Position numbers and translations under genes: made by a program. Positions 23,201 through 34,900 of a DNA stretch of 64,000 nt are shown here, in pieces (within the stretch, counting starts at the first letter, position 1; every line of letters starts with the position of its first letter). This DNA is from Cliona cf. orientalis (taxonomy: Eukaryota; Porifera; Demospongiae; Clionaida; Clionaidae), in the NCBI GenBank assembly GCA_963930775.1, contig OZ005689.1, positions 36,162,694-36,226,693 on the forward strand, given 5' to 3'. The notes beneath the pieces are model-generated. The model did not search any database, was not told the DNA's origin, and saw only the letters and a list, made by a program, of their open reading frames with translations.

Positions 23201-23514
23201 TTTGCCTAATTGAGATGTTTGTGGTAAAGTCCGGTAATGAAAAGAATCTTGTGATTACCTCTCTATTGACCCAATTGAGCTGGGCTCATAATTCTTTGGT
23301 CTACTTTAAATCACTTATCCAAACGAGCTATGTATATTGATCTCATAATTAAAATTAATGACCTAATTACTTGCACAGTCTACTTAGAGCCAATCATGAT
23401 ATGTATTGCTATTAGTATTGCTGAAGCATTATGTTTTGATATAAGATGTAGCTACTTCTTACTAAAATTCTATTAACCTGCAGCTACACACCAGCAGAAA
23501 TAGTTCAAACTTAG
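14133..23514 (+). CDS. Ankyrin-repeat protein gene, 3' part
   Basis: Five exons of exactly 102 bases (14133-14234, 14817-14918, 17793-17894, 19152-19253, 22659-22760), each with one base before and two bases after whole codons, plus a terminal exon 23484-23514 ending in TAG. All splice in frame, and each 102-base exon encodes one ankyrin repeat. Motifs include 'GHLDVVTFLVTTGHADVN', 'NEGETPLHKAC', 'NNGFTPLHNACW', 'DGSTPLHIAC' and 'DGQTPLHDAC'. The last repeat degenerates to 'GKTPLDLARGYTPAEIVQT' and stops. Ankyrin arrays are protein-binding scaffolds. No partner domain or 5' end was found, so total length and role are unknown. Flanking introns share sequence between exons, showing growth by exon-plus-intron duplication. 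Confidence 0.85.
14817..14918 (+). CDS. Ankyrin exon B
   Basis: Acceptor CTAACTTCAG, donor GTAAGT. Encodes 'KGHIDISRFLIEECHASVN' and 'NNGFTPLHNAC'. A 22-base G run follows in the intron at 14973-14994, a likely slippage hotspot. Confidence 0.85.
15557..15877. mobile_element. 321-base palindrome (hairpin element) in an ankyrin intron
   Basis: Two arms of about 155 bases around a centre at AACATATATGTT (15711-15722). Ends are GTAACTGTCAAGATAAC and its complement GTTATCTTGACAGTTAC. Arms carry GAAA/TTTC repeats. Flanking sequence and one arm resemble the elements at about 38727-39200 and 50270-50790, which have only one arm. Near-identity of the arms implies a recent inverted duplication. Confidence 0.85.
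16776..16890 (+). repeat. Dispersed repeat, copy 2
   Basis: Matches 8985-9200 in order ('attggtagtctact', 'aattacccttcaatgcaaag', 'ataaggattcaccactgctc') without the roughly 100-base insert of copy 1. It lies in the intron between ankyrin exons B and C. Confidence 0.75.
17793..17894 (+). CDS. Ankyrin exon C
   Basis: Acceptor TTGATGCAG, donor GTAATT. Encodes 'SGNVDLVSYLIDMHKYSIQA' and 'NDGSTPLHIACW'. The intron just upstream (cacatccatcactgtattt) resembles the intron upstream of exon D, so the two are recent duplicates. Confidence 0.85.
18880..18980 (-). other. tRNA-like promoter boxes, possible SINE remnant
   Basis: On the minus strand, AAGCTCAGGGTC resembles a Pol III A box and, about 40 bases on, TGGTTCAAATCCCAC resembles a B box. 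The intervening sequence does not fold into a tRNA cloverleaf. A decayed tRNA-derived SINE head is one possible explanation. Confidence 0.25.
19152..19253 (+). CDS. Ankyrin exon D
   Basis: Acceptor TTAATGCAG, donor GTACAT. Encodes 'GGHLNVTCYLIEKHQAST' and 'EDGQTPLHDAC'. It ends in phase 2, compatible both with exon E at 22659 and with a cryptic acceptor ahead of the ORF at 20832. Confidence 0.85.
20832..21387 (+). CDS. Uncharacterised ORF, gag-like or alternative last exon
   Basis: A 185-codon open frame ending in TAA inside the intron between ankyrin exons D and E. It starts with a basic helix ('KPKKLTASRARRNARRLQAF') and continues acidic and soluble, ending in an Arg/Ser tail ('SRTRSRSRVSSKDLL'). 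The first ATG is at 20932 (151 codons); there is no ATG for the basic part. Two readings are possible. The basic S-R-x-R-R-x-x-R-R motif resembles C-terminal gag-like segments of retroelements, suggesting a remnant. Alternatively, an AG at 20830-20831 would accept exon D in phase, making this an alternative 3' exon. No family match is claimed. Confidence 0.45.
22659..22760 (+). CDS. Ankyrin exon E
   Basis: Acceptor ACATTTCAG, donor GTAAGC. Encodes 'WGKLDVVKYLVTKTNSDVN' and 'KNGKTPLDLARG', a capping-type last repeat in which the usual TPLHxA has become TPLDLA. Confidence 0.85.
23484..23514 (+). CDS. Ankyrin gene terminal exon
   Basis: Acceptor TTAACCTGCAG. Completes the split glycine codon and adds 'YTPAEIVQT' before TAG at 23512-23514. 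This is the start of a following ankyrin helix, cut short. A decayed copy of this exon lies at 27261-27285. Confidence 0.75.
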
Positions 23515-23549
23515 CAATTCATGTCTGAAACCACCACTGTGTGTACTGT

Positions 23550-24800
23550 GTTGCTGTGTACGTGCATTGTATGCGTCTAATAATATGTTTACTGTTTACC
23601 TTGGTTAGCTTCTCTCTGCTAGCTCCTTGTCTCCCACCACGTACAGACCTCTCATTATGCTTAACCTCATCGTTGAAGCGACTTTCCACATAATGCACAC
23701 ACCAAAATATTTGCGTTCATGGATGATATCAATTTAACCAACAAATCAGGTTTGAGCATTGAAATCTGTTGTTGTCTTTAAAATATGGGTGCCAAAATTT
23801 TATCCGTGCAACTGCACCTCCACCATGGGTGTAGGAAGTCTGGGCTTATCTGATATTACAATAGAAATGTTCAGATATCCAACAAATGCAGTACAAATAT
23901 TTTGTGATGGCCAGTTTGATAATTATCTTATCTTTAGGTATGGATAGCCACTATAGTAAGATTACTGATAAGAAGAATCTGTGCCTGAAAGTTGAATGCT
24001 CTGGAGAGCTAGCCTCGGCTGGCAGATTTAAAATTTAATGTGCACATGAAGCTATCTGCCATACCAAGTGTTTAATTTCAGACGATCAGCCCTTATTCTA
24101 TGACACAATTCCTTTAGGTTTGACTTCAGTTTGAAATGGAGATAACCTGTGTATGGTTTTTCTTTAACAGGAAGTTCTTTAGTGCCACACTTTGTTTACT
24201 ACCACTGTGCATTGTATGCGTCTAATAATATGTTTACTGTTTGCCTTACTTAGCTTCTCTCTGCTAGCTCCTTGTCTCCCACCACACAAAGACCTCTCAT
24301 TACACTTAAGCTCATCGTTGAAGCAACTTGCCACACAATGCACATACCAAAATATTTGCGAGCATTGAAATCTGCTATTGTATTTTAAAAAGATGGGTGT
24401 CAAAACTTTTTCCATGCAACTGCACCTCTACCATGGATGTAGGAAGTGTGTGCTCATCTGATATTACAATAAAAAAATTTCGGACATCGAACGAGTGCAG
24501 TGCAAAAATTTTATGATGGTCAGATCAAGAATTCTTCAATCTTCAGGTATGGATAGCCAGTATAGTGAGATCACTGATAAGAAAAATCTATTCCTGAAAG
24601 TTGAACATTCTGGAGAGCTAGCCTCAGCTGGTAGATTTATATGTGCACTGGAAGCTATCCACCATACCCAGTATTCATTAATCACCGTTGCATTCAGACG
24701 ATCAGCCCTTATTACATAACACAATGCTTTTTAGATTTGACTCCAGTTTGAAATGCAGATGATCTGTACACTTTTTCTTTGACTGGAAGTCCTTAAGTGC
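23550..24800 (+). repeat. Roughly 620-base tandem repeat, two units plus a distant third
   Basis: Units at about 23550-24160 and 24190-24800, with a third at about 27330-27930 in the second segmental copy. Shared landmarks are 'gcattgtatgcgtctaataa', 'agcttctctctgctag', 'tcatcgttgaagc', 'caactgcacctc' and 'agaagaatct' or its variants. Short ORFs in the units are not conserved across copies, so the repeat is probably non-coding, perhaps part of the 3' flank of the ankyrin gene. Confidence 0.75.
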
Positions 24801-26199
24801 CACACTTTATTTACTACCACCTTATCCGCCTATTCATGTTTGTAATTATGCCTTTCATTCTCAGTAAATGAGGCTGATAGGTGGGGAGGGCAGGCAATTA
24901 AGTATGTTCAGTGGCATATCTGGCATTAGACTTATGGAGATGTAGCACCCCCTCAACTCAGTAAGCTCAGTAAAAAAAAGTCGTTGATGATCGATTATTG
25001 GCCGCTACTACCATCAACAAACTTAAACTTTGCTCCGTAAATGGAGGTTCTCACCACCATTAGGCCTAAAACAGCAATTCTGGTTGACCAGCTAGGGGCT
25101 CGGTAAATATTGTTGGGGTACGGCTTAAGAATTTGCCTGCACTTTGCCAGCAATCAACCTAGTACCTCTCTTCTTCAAATCCTGAATATACCATTGAGGC
25201 TCCTATTTCTCTTACAATAATACTAAGTAGATTATTGGTATGTTATGATCATGACTAAAACAAACTAATTAAGAGCCCTGGAAATGGTACACAGAATTCT
25301 TGTTTTCTTACCCGTAGTTTGTTCTTGTGTAATTAAATACCTGTTTATGTCTCCATTGGTTGTGTGTCTATCATGTGAAGTTTGTACCTTTTGGTCCTAT
25401 GCCCTTATAGTGTTATCAGGAGTACATTACAAGGAGTGTGCAACCCATGGCTTCGTGGTTTTAGCAGTTGCAACTTAAGTACTTGTTAATGATATTCAAA
25501 TCCACATGCACATATGGTTGTGATGTCAGATATGGAAACAGATGTTTGCACTACTACTGTGTGCATTGCACACTCCTTGTGTATCAGCAGAGCAGCCAAT
25601 TCAAAGAGAGTAACAGTCTCTAAAATTTAATTATCCTCATTGACTATGTTAAAGCATCCCTGCAGCCATTGACTATTCTCAGCAACACTCATGCTCGCTA
25701 ATATTGCATGCAAAGTTGCTCATTCAATTATTAATATATAGCAATGTATGACTCTTAGACTATGAGTGTATACCAATCAATCACAGCAAATATTATAATA
25801 GCAGTGTTTTCAAATTCATTTAGGATACTAGTGTACATCACATCCTCTAAATAAATGGCAAAGGTTGGTTTACCATGATAGCATGCTTGTAAGTATAATA
25901 TTATGCTTTAAGACTAATTTGACAAAGTAATCTATTGAAGCATACTCTTAAAGTAATACACACTTTCAGTATGACATTAGTTGTATCTGGAGTATGGCAG
26001 AGAGTGGCACTCAGTTCAAAAATTGACAAGATCACCGTTAAGCCATCTAAAGCATGCCATCTGACTTACTCACAACACATAATAATATTGATTAATTTAT
26101 TAGGTTTTGAACATTTAAGTGTCAAAGTTAGTACATTTTTACATTTCAATGAATCCCTACCCTATTAAGGATTATTTATAGTCAAAGTGTGGCAAACCT

Positions 26200-26280
26200 C
26201 CGAGATAAGGACAACCTCCGAACAAAGGACAAAGGACCCTTTCCCAAAGTATCCTTTGTTCGGAGGGTCGACTGTAGTAC
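26200..26280. repeat. Small inverted repeat (CCTCCGAACAAAGGA)
   Basis: CCTCCGAACAAAGGA at 26214 pairs with TCCTTTGTTCGGAGG at 26252-26266, a hairpin with 15-base arms and a short loop. Likely the core of a small non-autonomous element. Confidence 0.6.
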
Positions 26281-26427
26281 CTGTTGAGTGTGTGGAGGTA
26301 GCCATCAGATATCGCTTTCTTGGCCGCTTCTCGAATAATAGCACCCCATTTCTTGGTTGCCTACTAATTATAGCAGAAATGGTGTAGTAGCTATAGTCCG
26401 TACCACGTTTTTCATTAATTTGGCTAT

Positions 26428-26530
26428 TAGTTAGACACTGTTTGGAGATTTTTAGAGAATGGAAAGATATAGAATCCTAAATGTAATGAGGATTCTATGA
26501 GAGCCCTGAGGTCTTGTAAATCATATAAAA
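26428..26530. mobile_element. Degenerate MITE of the TTAGACACTGTTT family
   Basis: 'ttagacactgttt' at 26431, 'agccctgaggtctt' and a degenerate right end match the element at 57705-57845. The right inverted end is decayed. Confidence 0.5.
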
Positions 26531-26689
26531 ACTAACATTGGTATTGTTAGAGCTGAAGGTCAAACGTGTAGGTGGCTATGAAAATCTTGTTGGTGACTAT
26601 GAGAAACTTGTAGGTGACTATTACACCTAGTATCAATAGTTTGTGATTTAATAACTATCAGTGCATTCTTAACATTTTGTATAGTGTGC

Positions 26690-29180
26690 ATGCTATTTGC
26701 ATAACTTTCATGCCTATCCCTGCTATTATCTGCTCTCATAGCATTACTGGAATTATTATTTGTTGCTACAGTGGTAGCAAAGCATCGTACCTCATGCAGA
26801 TTGATATTATGCCCACCATCCCCATGTGTTATATGTATTGGGCCTGAGGAGTAGTATCTCGCTGGGACCATCCCCACCAATTATGTATTAATTTTATTGA
26901 CATGCGGTGGGGTGCCAGTAGGCCAGCTGTAGCTAGCGCTGTTAGGATACTTGTACTAAACTAGGTTGGCAAATTTAAGATATTTGTGATCAAAAATAGT
27001 ACTTCTGTACTCACCAAAGTTTGCTGAGCTCATAATTAATTGATATTTCATTTAGCCAAACAATGTGCAGTGATATCCTTAACTTTAAACATAGCTACCT
27101 CAGAATCGAATTGTAATGACTTGTTAAGGGTCCGCTCAGAGCATCAAGTGCCTGAAATAATGCTATGTATTATTATTCATATTGCTGAAGCATTGTGTGA
27201 TATAAGGTAATTGTTTCTTACTATGCTACATTGTATTCAAAACCTCAATTAGAGAAGCAGCTATATGATGGCAGAAACAGTTTAAACTTAGCAAAGGCAT
27301 ATCCAAACCTACCATATGTAATGTGTAGCTATATTGTGTGTGTGCATTGTATGTGCATTATACCTTAGAGATATGTGTGCTTGCTGGTTGCCTTATCTAG
27401 CTTCTTTCTGCTAGTTCCTTGTCTCTCAGTATGTATCTCTTCTGTTCACACTTTAGTTCATCGTTAAAGTAACTTGCCCTATAATGCATACCAAAAACAT
27501 TCTCAAGCGATTGAGTGTGGGTAATATGGATCATTGCATGCTAATAACGTTTAACTGACCAATAGGGTTTTAGTATTGAAATCTGCTAAGTCTCTTTTAA
27601 AAAAGATTAGAACAGTTACTGGACCTTTTGCTACTGCGGATTTAGGAGGTATGGGCTCATCTGGTATTAATTCTGTCCATTGGATATCTAACACATGCAG
27701 CGCAAAGGTTTTGTGATTATCAGGTTAAATATTCTTCTGTCCTCAACTGTGGATAGCCAATAATATAATAAGATTACAGATAAGAAAAGGTATACAATGC
27801 CCAAAAAGTTGACTGCTTTAAAGAGCAAGCCTCTAAGCCTCAGTGGAAGATTCACATGCACTTGAAGCTATCAACCATAAACAGTTTCATTAGCGTCACA
27901 ACTATCCCTTTTTATTACTTATTGTCCAGTGTTTCCACTACTATACTTAAAAGGAGCGCCCCGCCCTCTTTGTGAGTGGCTGGTTTGCAAAAATGCCGAC
28001 AGCTGCAACAGTGGTTTGCAGGACAGCAGTAGCTCCCAAGTGGTTGTGGGTATATTTGACTTCCCACAATCAGCTCAGAGACACACTACTAGTGGTTGAA
28101 ATGTGGTTGTACTAGTGTACACAGTACATGCACACATAGTGGATTGTGCATACACAGTGACTATCCAAGTGCACATTGCATAATTATGCCTGTAAAGCAA
28201 ATCATTCCCTCTTCATGGCCAATATAATATCCCATAATAATATTCAATGATAGTATAATGTTAACACTCAACCACCCTGTTTGAATTCAGTCCTAGAGGA
28301 AACACTGTTGTCTGGAAGTCTTTTCAACATTAATTTTATTGCAATCCTATAATTCTCATGGTTGATTGGAATGTTCATGACTGATCTTTTTATTCTTGCT
28401 AATGAGGCTAATGGGCAGGGAGGCAATCTGGTATGTTCAGTGCATGAGGCTCAGGGAGGTGGAGCACTCCCTACCCCTCAGCTCTGGCACAAAGGCCAGC
28501 TAGCTCAGTAACTCAATGATAATCATAATCAATAGCTTGCAGCTGCTGCCAACAACATGCTTACTAGCCTCTAAAATTTGTGCTGTTAAAGTATCATCAT
28601 TTGGCCTAAAACAGCTTTCCACTGTGAGCCATCTATCTTCAAGAGCACATTAATGAGAGGCATGATAAACATTAAATTTTTGGGAATGTGGCTAGTAATT
28701 ATTGCACATGCTTGGCCAACATTTTATCCAGCACCTGCATTCTTCAAATCCTGAATATGCCACTAACATTCCTTTTCACTTACGATAATAATACTAGAAA
28801 CGTATAATATTATTACTGTGTGATGATCATTCCTGAAGTAGAAGAGCCCTGAAATTGGTGCACACAACTTGTTTGTCTTACCAGTAATTTGTTCTCATTA
28901 TAATCAAATACCTGTTTTTGTCTCCATTAATTGTGCATCATGTGAATTTCTTTTAACTTGATCCTTATGCTCTTAGAATATGTGATAGTGTATGATTAGA
29001 GCAGCCATTTCAAAAAGCTGCAGAGTCTCTTCAGAAATTATCCTCATTGACTGTGTTGAAGTACCCCTGCAGCCATTTACTGCTCTCAGCAATACTAGTA
29101 CTTGTAAATGCAATGATGCTCCTTCAATTACTAATAGCATGCATGTGTGTACTGTATTTACTCTATCAGATGCTGCTCTT
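26690..29180 (+). repeat. Segmental duplication, copy 2
   Basis: Diverged duplicate of 22900-25760. No intact ankyrin exon is included. The copy of the terminal exon at 27261 reads two Met codons instead of Thr-Pro and stops three codons early (TAA at 27283), so it is non-functional. Confidence 0.8.
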
Positions 29181-30588
29181 GACTAGTCATCGCTCTCAAA
29201 TAGCTGTAGCTAGCTACAGAGATGACAATACAGTAACTTATTTTGGCCAGCATGACATTGTCACGAGCCTACATTTTGACGATATTGTACTAGTTGTGCA
29301 CATGAGCAAAAGTATATGGCCTGCATGCATGCAATATGCATTGAGTAGATACTATTGATAGGCGTGGCTATTGTAGCCTAGAAAATCACTATTTGTGATA
29401 CTTGTGGAGCGTATCACACTGAAGCCACTTTTAACCAAATTCACTATCATGATTAAATTTTGTTATGTTTACGAGTGGCTCAGGTGCTAGATCTAAAAAT
29501 ATTTTTTTGGTGTTCACAATGATGACAACAATGACAATGATATGAGCAATTACTTTATCCCTTGCACTTGTGCATGGGGTATTAATGCAACTACAATAAT
29601 ACAGGTATGTGAATCGTTAATCAACAATTAGGTATAACATTAACAAGGTTATTCATGTTTTTTAAGGCATCACTATTATAGTTACATCATGCTAACGAGG
29701 GCTGTATGAGATTAATTTTCTGAGCCCAAAGACGAAGGCAATTAATCCGATGCGACCAGAGGGGGCTTAGGGTAACTATGGATGGGGTACAACCACATAA
29801 TTTGAAGTGGATCGCATAATTGCTATGGTAACTGCAAGTGCTCCATTCCACCCGAAAGTATGCTGCATGCTAGCTATGTAAGGATAGTGAAAATGACTTG
29901 AGCAAGTAGTATTTCTGACTATCGATCGTTGACCATGCTGAAATCATAACTTTTTGGTAAAGCAAGTAAAGTGGTTAAGCAGAGTCCCTGCAATTTAATA
30001 TGCTGCATGATTCTATGTGATTAAGCTTTTAGTAGGGTGTATGCATAGATGTATGAGTGAGAGGGTATTAAACATTTTTTCGAGTTTCTGGGCCTTTGGC
30101 TTGATACAAACGGATAGTACAACATAGCCTATATATAGGCATTGTGGGCTTGTCACACATCACTTCATAGCATTGTGCCTGGAAGACTGATTTCTACATA
30201 ATTATTATGATTAGTGTATATTATAGCTGTCAGTAAAACTAGAGATTCAGTCGATAGTCAATGATTCGATTGGCCAAAAGAAGAAGCACTATATCTATTG
30301 CCAAGTGTTTTAAATCTGTTTCCTTGGTGATATTCGTATTCCCCTAATTGGAACATGAATAATGCCGTATGCCATATTATGCATGCGCCGCACTGCGTTT
30401 TCACTAATATATCTTTTAGCCGAAGTGTTTGATCCACCCACACAGTAATCTTTAATATTATTTCCTGAGAATCAAAATAATGTTCATGTACTATGAATTG
30501 TATATGTGTCCCTGATATTCTGTTATTTTAATGCTTCATGTAATCATAATACAGTTACAAACGTTGGAGTATCAAAATTAATTATTAA
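29181..30588. other. Gene-free stretch upstream of the multidomain gene
   Basis: No exon recognised. It separates the second segmental duplicate from the start codon of the gene at 30589, and so contains that gene's promoter, but no clear TATA box or other element was identified. Confidence 0.4.
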
Positions 30589-31942
30589 ATGACTTTCCCT
30601 ATTAGAAAGTCTCATAGAGAGGAATATCGCAAAATTGTTTCATTTCTTGAAGAGCACCTTGACATTAAAAGTGATTCATCAGAGCCACAATCAGAAACAA
30701 GTGAGTATTTATAGTCATGGCTATTGTTACATTATGAAATATCCATAATAATAATGTGCAAGTTAGTTCTTGAGCAAATACTGGAAATAGAGAAAAAATG
30801 AACAGCTACAATAATAAAACATACTATGACAGTCATCAACATATAATTGTCGTGACTATAGCAATAATTAGTCCATTAACGTATAGTAATAGTTTCAACA
30901 AACAATAGAGAGAAGCCAATTGAATGTTTTGCACAAAATATATTAGACAATAATTATTGCAGTGTCCTGGGTGAGGTCCATGGGTACTCCACAGTAACTA
31001 AAGTTTTCACTATCTGAATTCTTAACTGGTACTAGGAGTGTATATACCTTGTGCCAATCAGTGAGTGGAGTTGATGTACAATCACAATCACGATAGTAAC
31101 TTTATCTCGATAGAGAATAAGGCACTAACTATTTCATCAAGTATAAGAACTACTTACACTAAATTGGTTACTAAGTCTCAAATCAGCTGTTGGTAATGCA
31201 TAAGGTCGATGCATCATGATTGAGCTAACTGTTGGCTACACTGCATGTAGCTATATATGTTGAGTGGAATATGATAGATACGATACTAGGCAATCAATAA
31301 GGGGTGAACCACAATAAGACATAATATGACTGCTAGCTCACATGAACATAAAAAGCCTGGACAAGCCTTCATGGAAAAACCATTACAATAAATTTCAAGT
31401 CCGAATCAACATAGGCAATTCAGCTTTGTACTGTACCATAGGTCGGGTTTTGAATGCGTAATTAAACAATTGCAAATGGTACTATATAATTTTCTGAAAA
31501 ATGTTTTCGTTGTTTATACCGTAGTGTACTGGGAAAGCACCCACTCCTGCATATTATAGCACATTTCAAGGGGTCAATGTAACAGCTTTTATACAAACGT
31601 ATGAAAACTTATATCTCGGGTAAGTGCCCATGCAGGCCAAAATCATGAGTTATGTTTAAGCGCCCATGGGCGCTTACCTGAGATACTACAGTAGTATAAC
31701 AATTTTAATCACAATGACTATCTATAAAATCATATCCCTAGATGTTCACCCACCCCTAACTGACAATGAGATGAGGATTCTCAAAATACTGCTGGCGGAG
31801 CACTTGGACCAACTTAATGAAAATGGTATCAGCCTCAACGTGGCTCTCTCTGGAGCATTGGTGCTATCGAAACAGAGCGTAGTTGAAGGTTTACACCACA
31901 TCGGACAAGTCAGCATGGCAAAGATTCTTGGCAATAAGCAAG
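30589..31942 (+). CDS. N-terminal exons 1-2 of the multidomain gene
   Basis: Exon 1 (30589-30700) encodes a charged helix ('REEYRKIVSFLEEHLDIK') and an acidic Ser-rich end. Exon 2 (31742-31942) encodes an all-helical 67-residue segment ('LTDNEMRILKILLAEHLDQL' and 'GLHHIGQVSMAKILGNKQ'). Size and amphipathic pattern would allow a small death-fold-like or other helical bundle, but no family was recognised. Both junctions are phase 1 and fit the FN3 exon. Confidence 0.6.
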
Positions 31943-34900
31943 GTAAGTTGTCACCCTCCACGACAAAACCATGCACTGGATATCAATCTGAGATACAGGC
32001 CAAAATAGTTGCCTAAGGTGATGATCCTCATTTTTGGTATGGATCGATAGGGAATCATTTGTAGCTTCTAAAATGCTATACATACCAAGTTATGACTCGA
32101 AGAATTTGGCCGTTTAGCCAACATTGACCGTCCATGATACGGCCATAGTTGCAGTTAGGCAAGCACAGCAGCTACAAAGTCTCCAGTAACTTATTTGTTT
32201 GATTTTGTGTACTAACGATCTATAGACATGCTTATCTTTTCTTTCCTTTCCATCGAAACGCCGGCTGCCGCTCTCTTTTAACGTTTTGGCATTGATTTAG
32301 TGTGTATGGCCATGTATTTTGCCTAAACAATGAGTATACCGACTTCCACGTTAGCAATGTTTCATCAGGCTTGCTGCAATTTTTTACAGAATCTGATGAT
32401 CTGGGTACATTTGGCTCATATCTCCATAACTACACACTTCAAATTTATAGGAGCAATAGTTCACAAGGTTATAGTTGATAATGGTGGCCTTATTAAAATC
32501 GATTGTCTGTGCAATATGGTTGGTTTTGTCATGGAAGATCATATTTAATAAGTAACAGTTATCTCATTAATCGGTGATAGGGGTATTAAAGTTTTATGTT
32601 GGCACACTGGACTCTTTAAAACACTCGCTATGTATGAGCCAAGGGTGTAGAAGTGTCCCTTAACTTTTTGAGAGAAAGTTTATTAATAGTAATTGTATAA
32701 GGCCGTTTATACACCTTGCCTCTATAACACTAACCCCTCGTGCTCGTCAACAACCGATCACCGAAACCCAAACCCATCATCAACAACCGATTACCGAAAC
32801 CCAAACCCCCGCTAGCCTACTAGTTGCATTTGCCATGTATTGCATCGCTCAGTAATAGCTTGTACTATATTATTATTAGCTACCTATACATCCCGTGAGC
32901 TATGCCAGTTCCTTAAGCCTTATACTTGGGTGCCAGTGCCGGTACTCTAGCCATAGCGATTGTATAATGAGGCAGTATGGTTCTTTAAGTTAAAAGGCTG
33001 CGCCCAGTTAGCTACTATTTAACACAAAGAAATATATATACCATAGAATCCCGCGATTACGCCCTGTAGTGTCGTGGTTAGTGAACGTCGCCGTTAGTGA
33101 AATGACAATTATGCGCATGCGCACGTGCGACCAACGCGGGTGCAATATTAACCCTATTAAAACTCCAAAGTCCGTATGTACGCGCTAGCAACCCGAATTC
33201 CCTGCGAGGGCGTGGTCTGGGGACTATACCAGTATCGCCGAGTATCGCGCCTATGTTTCTGAGTAAATCTAAGGATGGGCGCCTATAAAAGGCTCAGCTC
33301 AGAGTAAGCGTACTACCCCCAGGTTAGTCTCGAACTCAGACTCTGAGCGTGGGTTCGAGGCTACCCCCTGATAGGCCCTGCATGCATGCATGAAGTTTTT
33401 GTATAACTGTAATGCATAATTATTAATGCATAGCAGCAATAGTTATTCATCCGGCTCAAACGTAGCTATACAGATTAGGTGGTCAACTATCAAGTTCCCT
33501 ATAAGCCATTTATTGATGTTCACTAACTGCAGCAGCTTCAACAAAGGGGCTGTGGTTAGTGGAAACATTGATGAGACAAGCATAATCAGATGCAATGCTC
33601 GCTAGATAGGTGGTCGGCTATACATTATACATTTTAATGTTCACTAGTCTAACTGCAGCAGCTTCAACGAAGGGGCTGTGGTTAGTGGAAACATTTACGA
33701 GACAAGTATATTCATATGCAATGCTCATCATGTCAATTACATATAGATTAGGTGGTCAACTATGCACTATGAGCCATTTTGTTGATGTTCACTAACTGCG
33801 GCAGCTTCAACGAAGGGGCTGTGGTTAGTGGAAACATTTACGAGACAAGTATATTCATATGCAATGCTCATCAGGTCAATTGCATATATTAGATTAGGTG
33901 GTCACCTATGCACTATGAGCCATTTTGTTGATGTTCACTAACTGCGGCAGCTTCAACGAAGGGGCTGTGGTTAGTGGAAACATTGACGAGACAAGTATAA
34001 GCAGATGCAATGCTCATCAGGTCAATAGCATACAGATTAGATTAGGTGGTCACCTATGCACTATGAGCCATTTTGTTGATGTTCACTAACTGCGGCAGCT
34101 TCAACGAAGGGGCTGTGGTTAGTGGAAACATTGACGAGACAAGTATAAGCAGATGCAATGCTCATCAGGTCAATAGCATACAGATTAGGTGGTCACCTAT
34201 GCACTATGAGCCATTTTGTTGATGTTCACTAACTGCGGCAGCTTCAACGAAGGGGCTGTGGTTAGTGGAAACATTGACGAGACAAGTATAAGCAGATGCA
34301 ATGCTCATCAGGTCAATAGCATACAGATTAGGTGGTCACCTATGCACTATGAGCCATTTTGTTGATGTTCACTAACTGCGGCAGCTTCAACGAAGGGGCT
34401 GTGATTAGTGGAAACATTGACTAGACAAGTATAAGCAGATGCAATGCTCATCAGGTCAATAGCATACAGATTAGGTGGTCACCTATGCACTATGAGCCAT
34501 TTTGTTGATGTTCACTAACTGCGGCAGCTTCAACGAAGGGGCTGTGGTTAGTGGAAACATTGACGAGACAAGTATAAGCAGATGCAATGCTCATCAGGTC
34601 AATAGCATACAGATAAGGTGGTCACCTATGCACTATGAGCCATTTTGTTGATGTTCACTAACTGCGGCAGCTTCAACGAAGGGGCTGTGGTTAGTGGAAA
34701 CATTGACGAGACAAGTATAAGCAGATGCAATGCTCATCAGGTCAATAGCATACAGATTAGGTGGTCACCTATGCACTATGAGCCATTTTGTTGATGTTCA
34801 CTAACTGCGGCAGCTTCAACGAAGGGGCTGTGATTAGTGGAAACATTGACTAGACAAGTATAAGCAGATGCAATGCTCATCAGGTCAATAGCATACAGAT

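Larger units (their letters stand above)
22900..25760 (+). repeat. Segmental duplication, copy 1 (3' end of ankyrin gene)
   Basis: Collinear with about 26690-29180. Shared landmarks in the same order: a 'gcaaagcat..tac' block (23065; 26778), 'gggaccatccccac' (23142; 26863), the terminal exon (23484; 27261), the 'ctagctccttgtct' block (23620; 27412), 'tgttcagtg' (24907; 28434), 'agagccctg' (25272; 28846) and 'attatcctcattgact' (25630; 29037). Copy 1 also contains an extra internal repeat at 24190-24800. Confidence 0.8.

Noticed and set aside
33317-33371. tRNA T-arm-like GGGTTCGAGGCT
   Set aside because: It is one half of an imperfect inverted repeat and lacks the rest of a cloverleaf.
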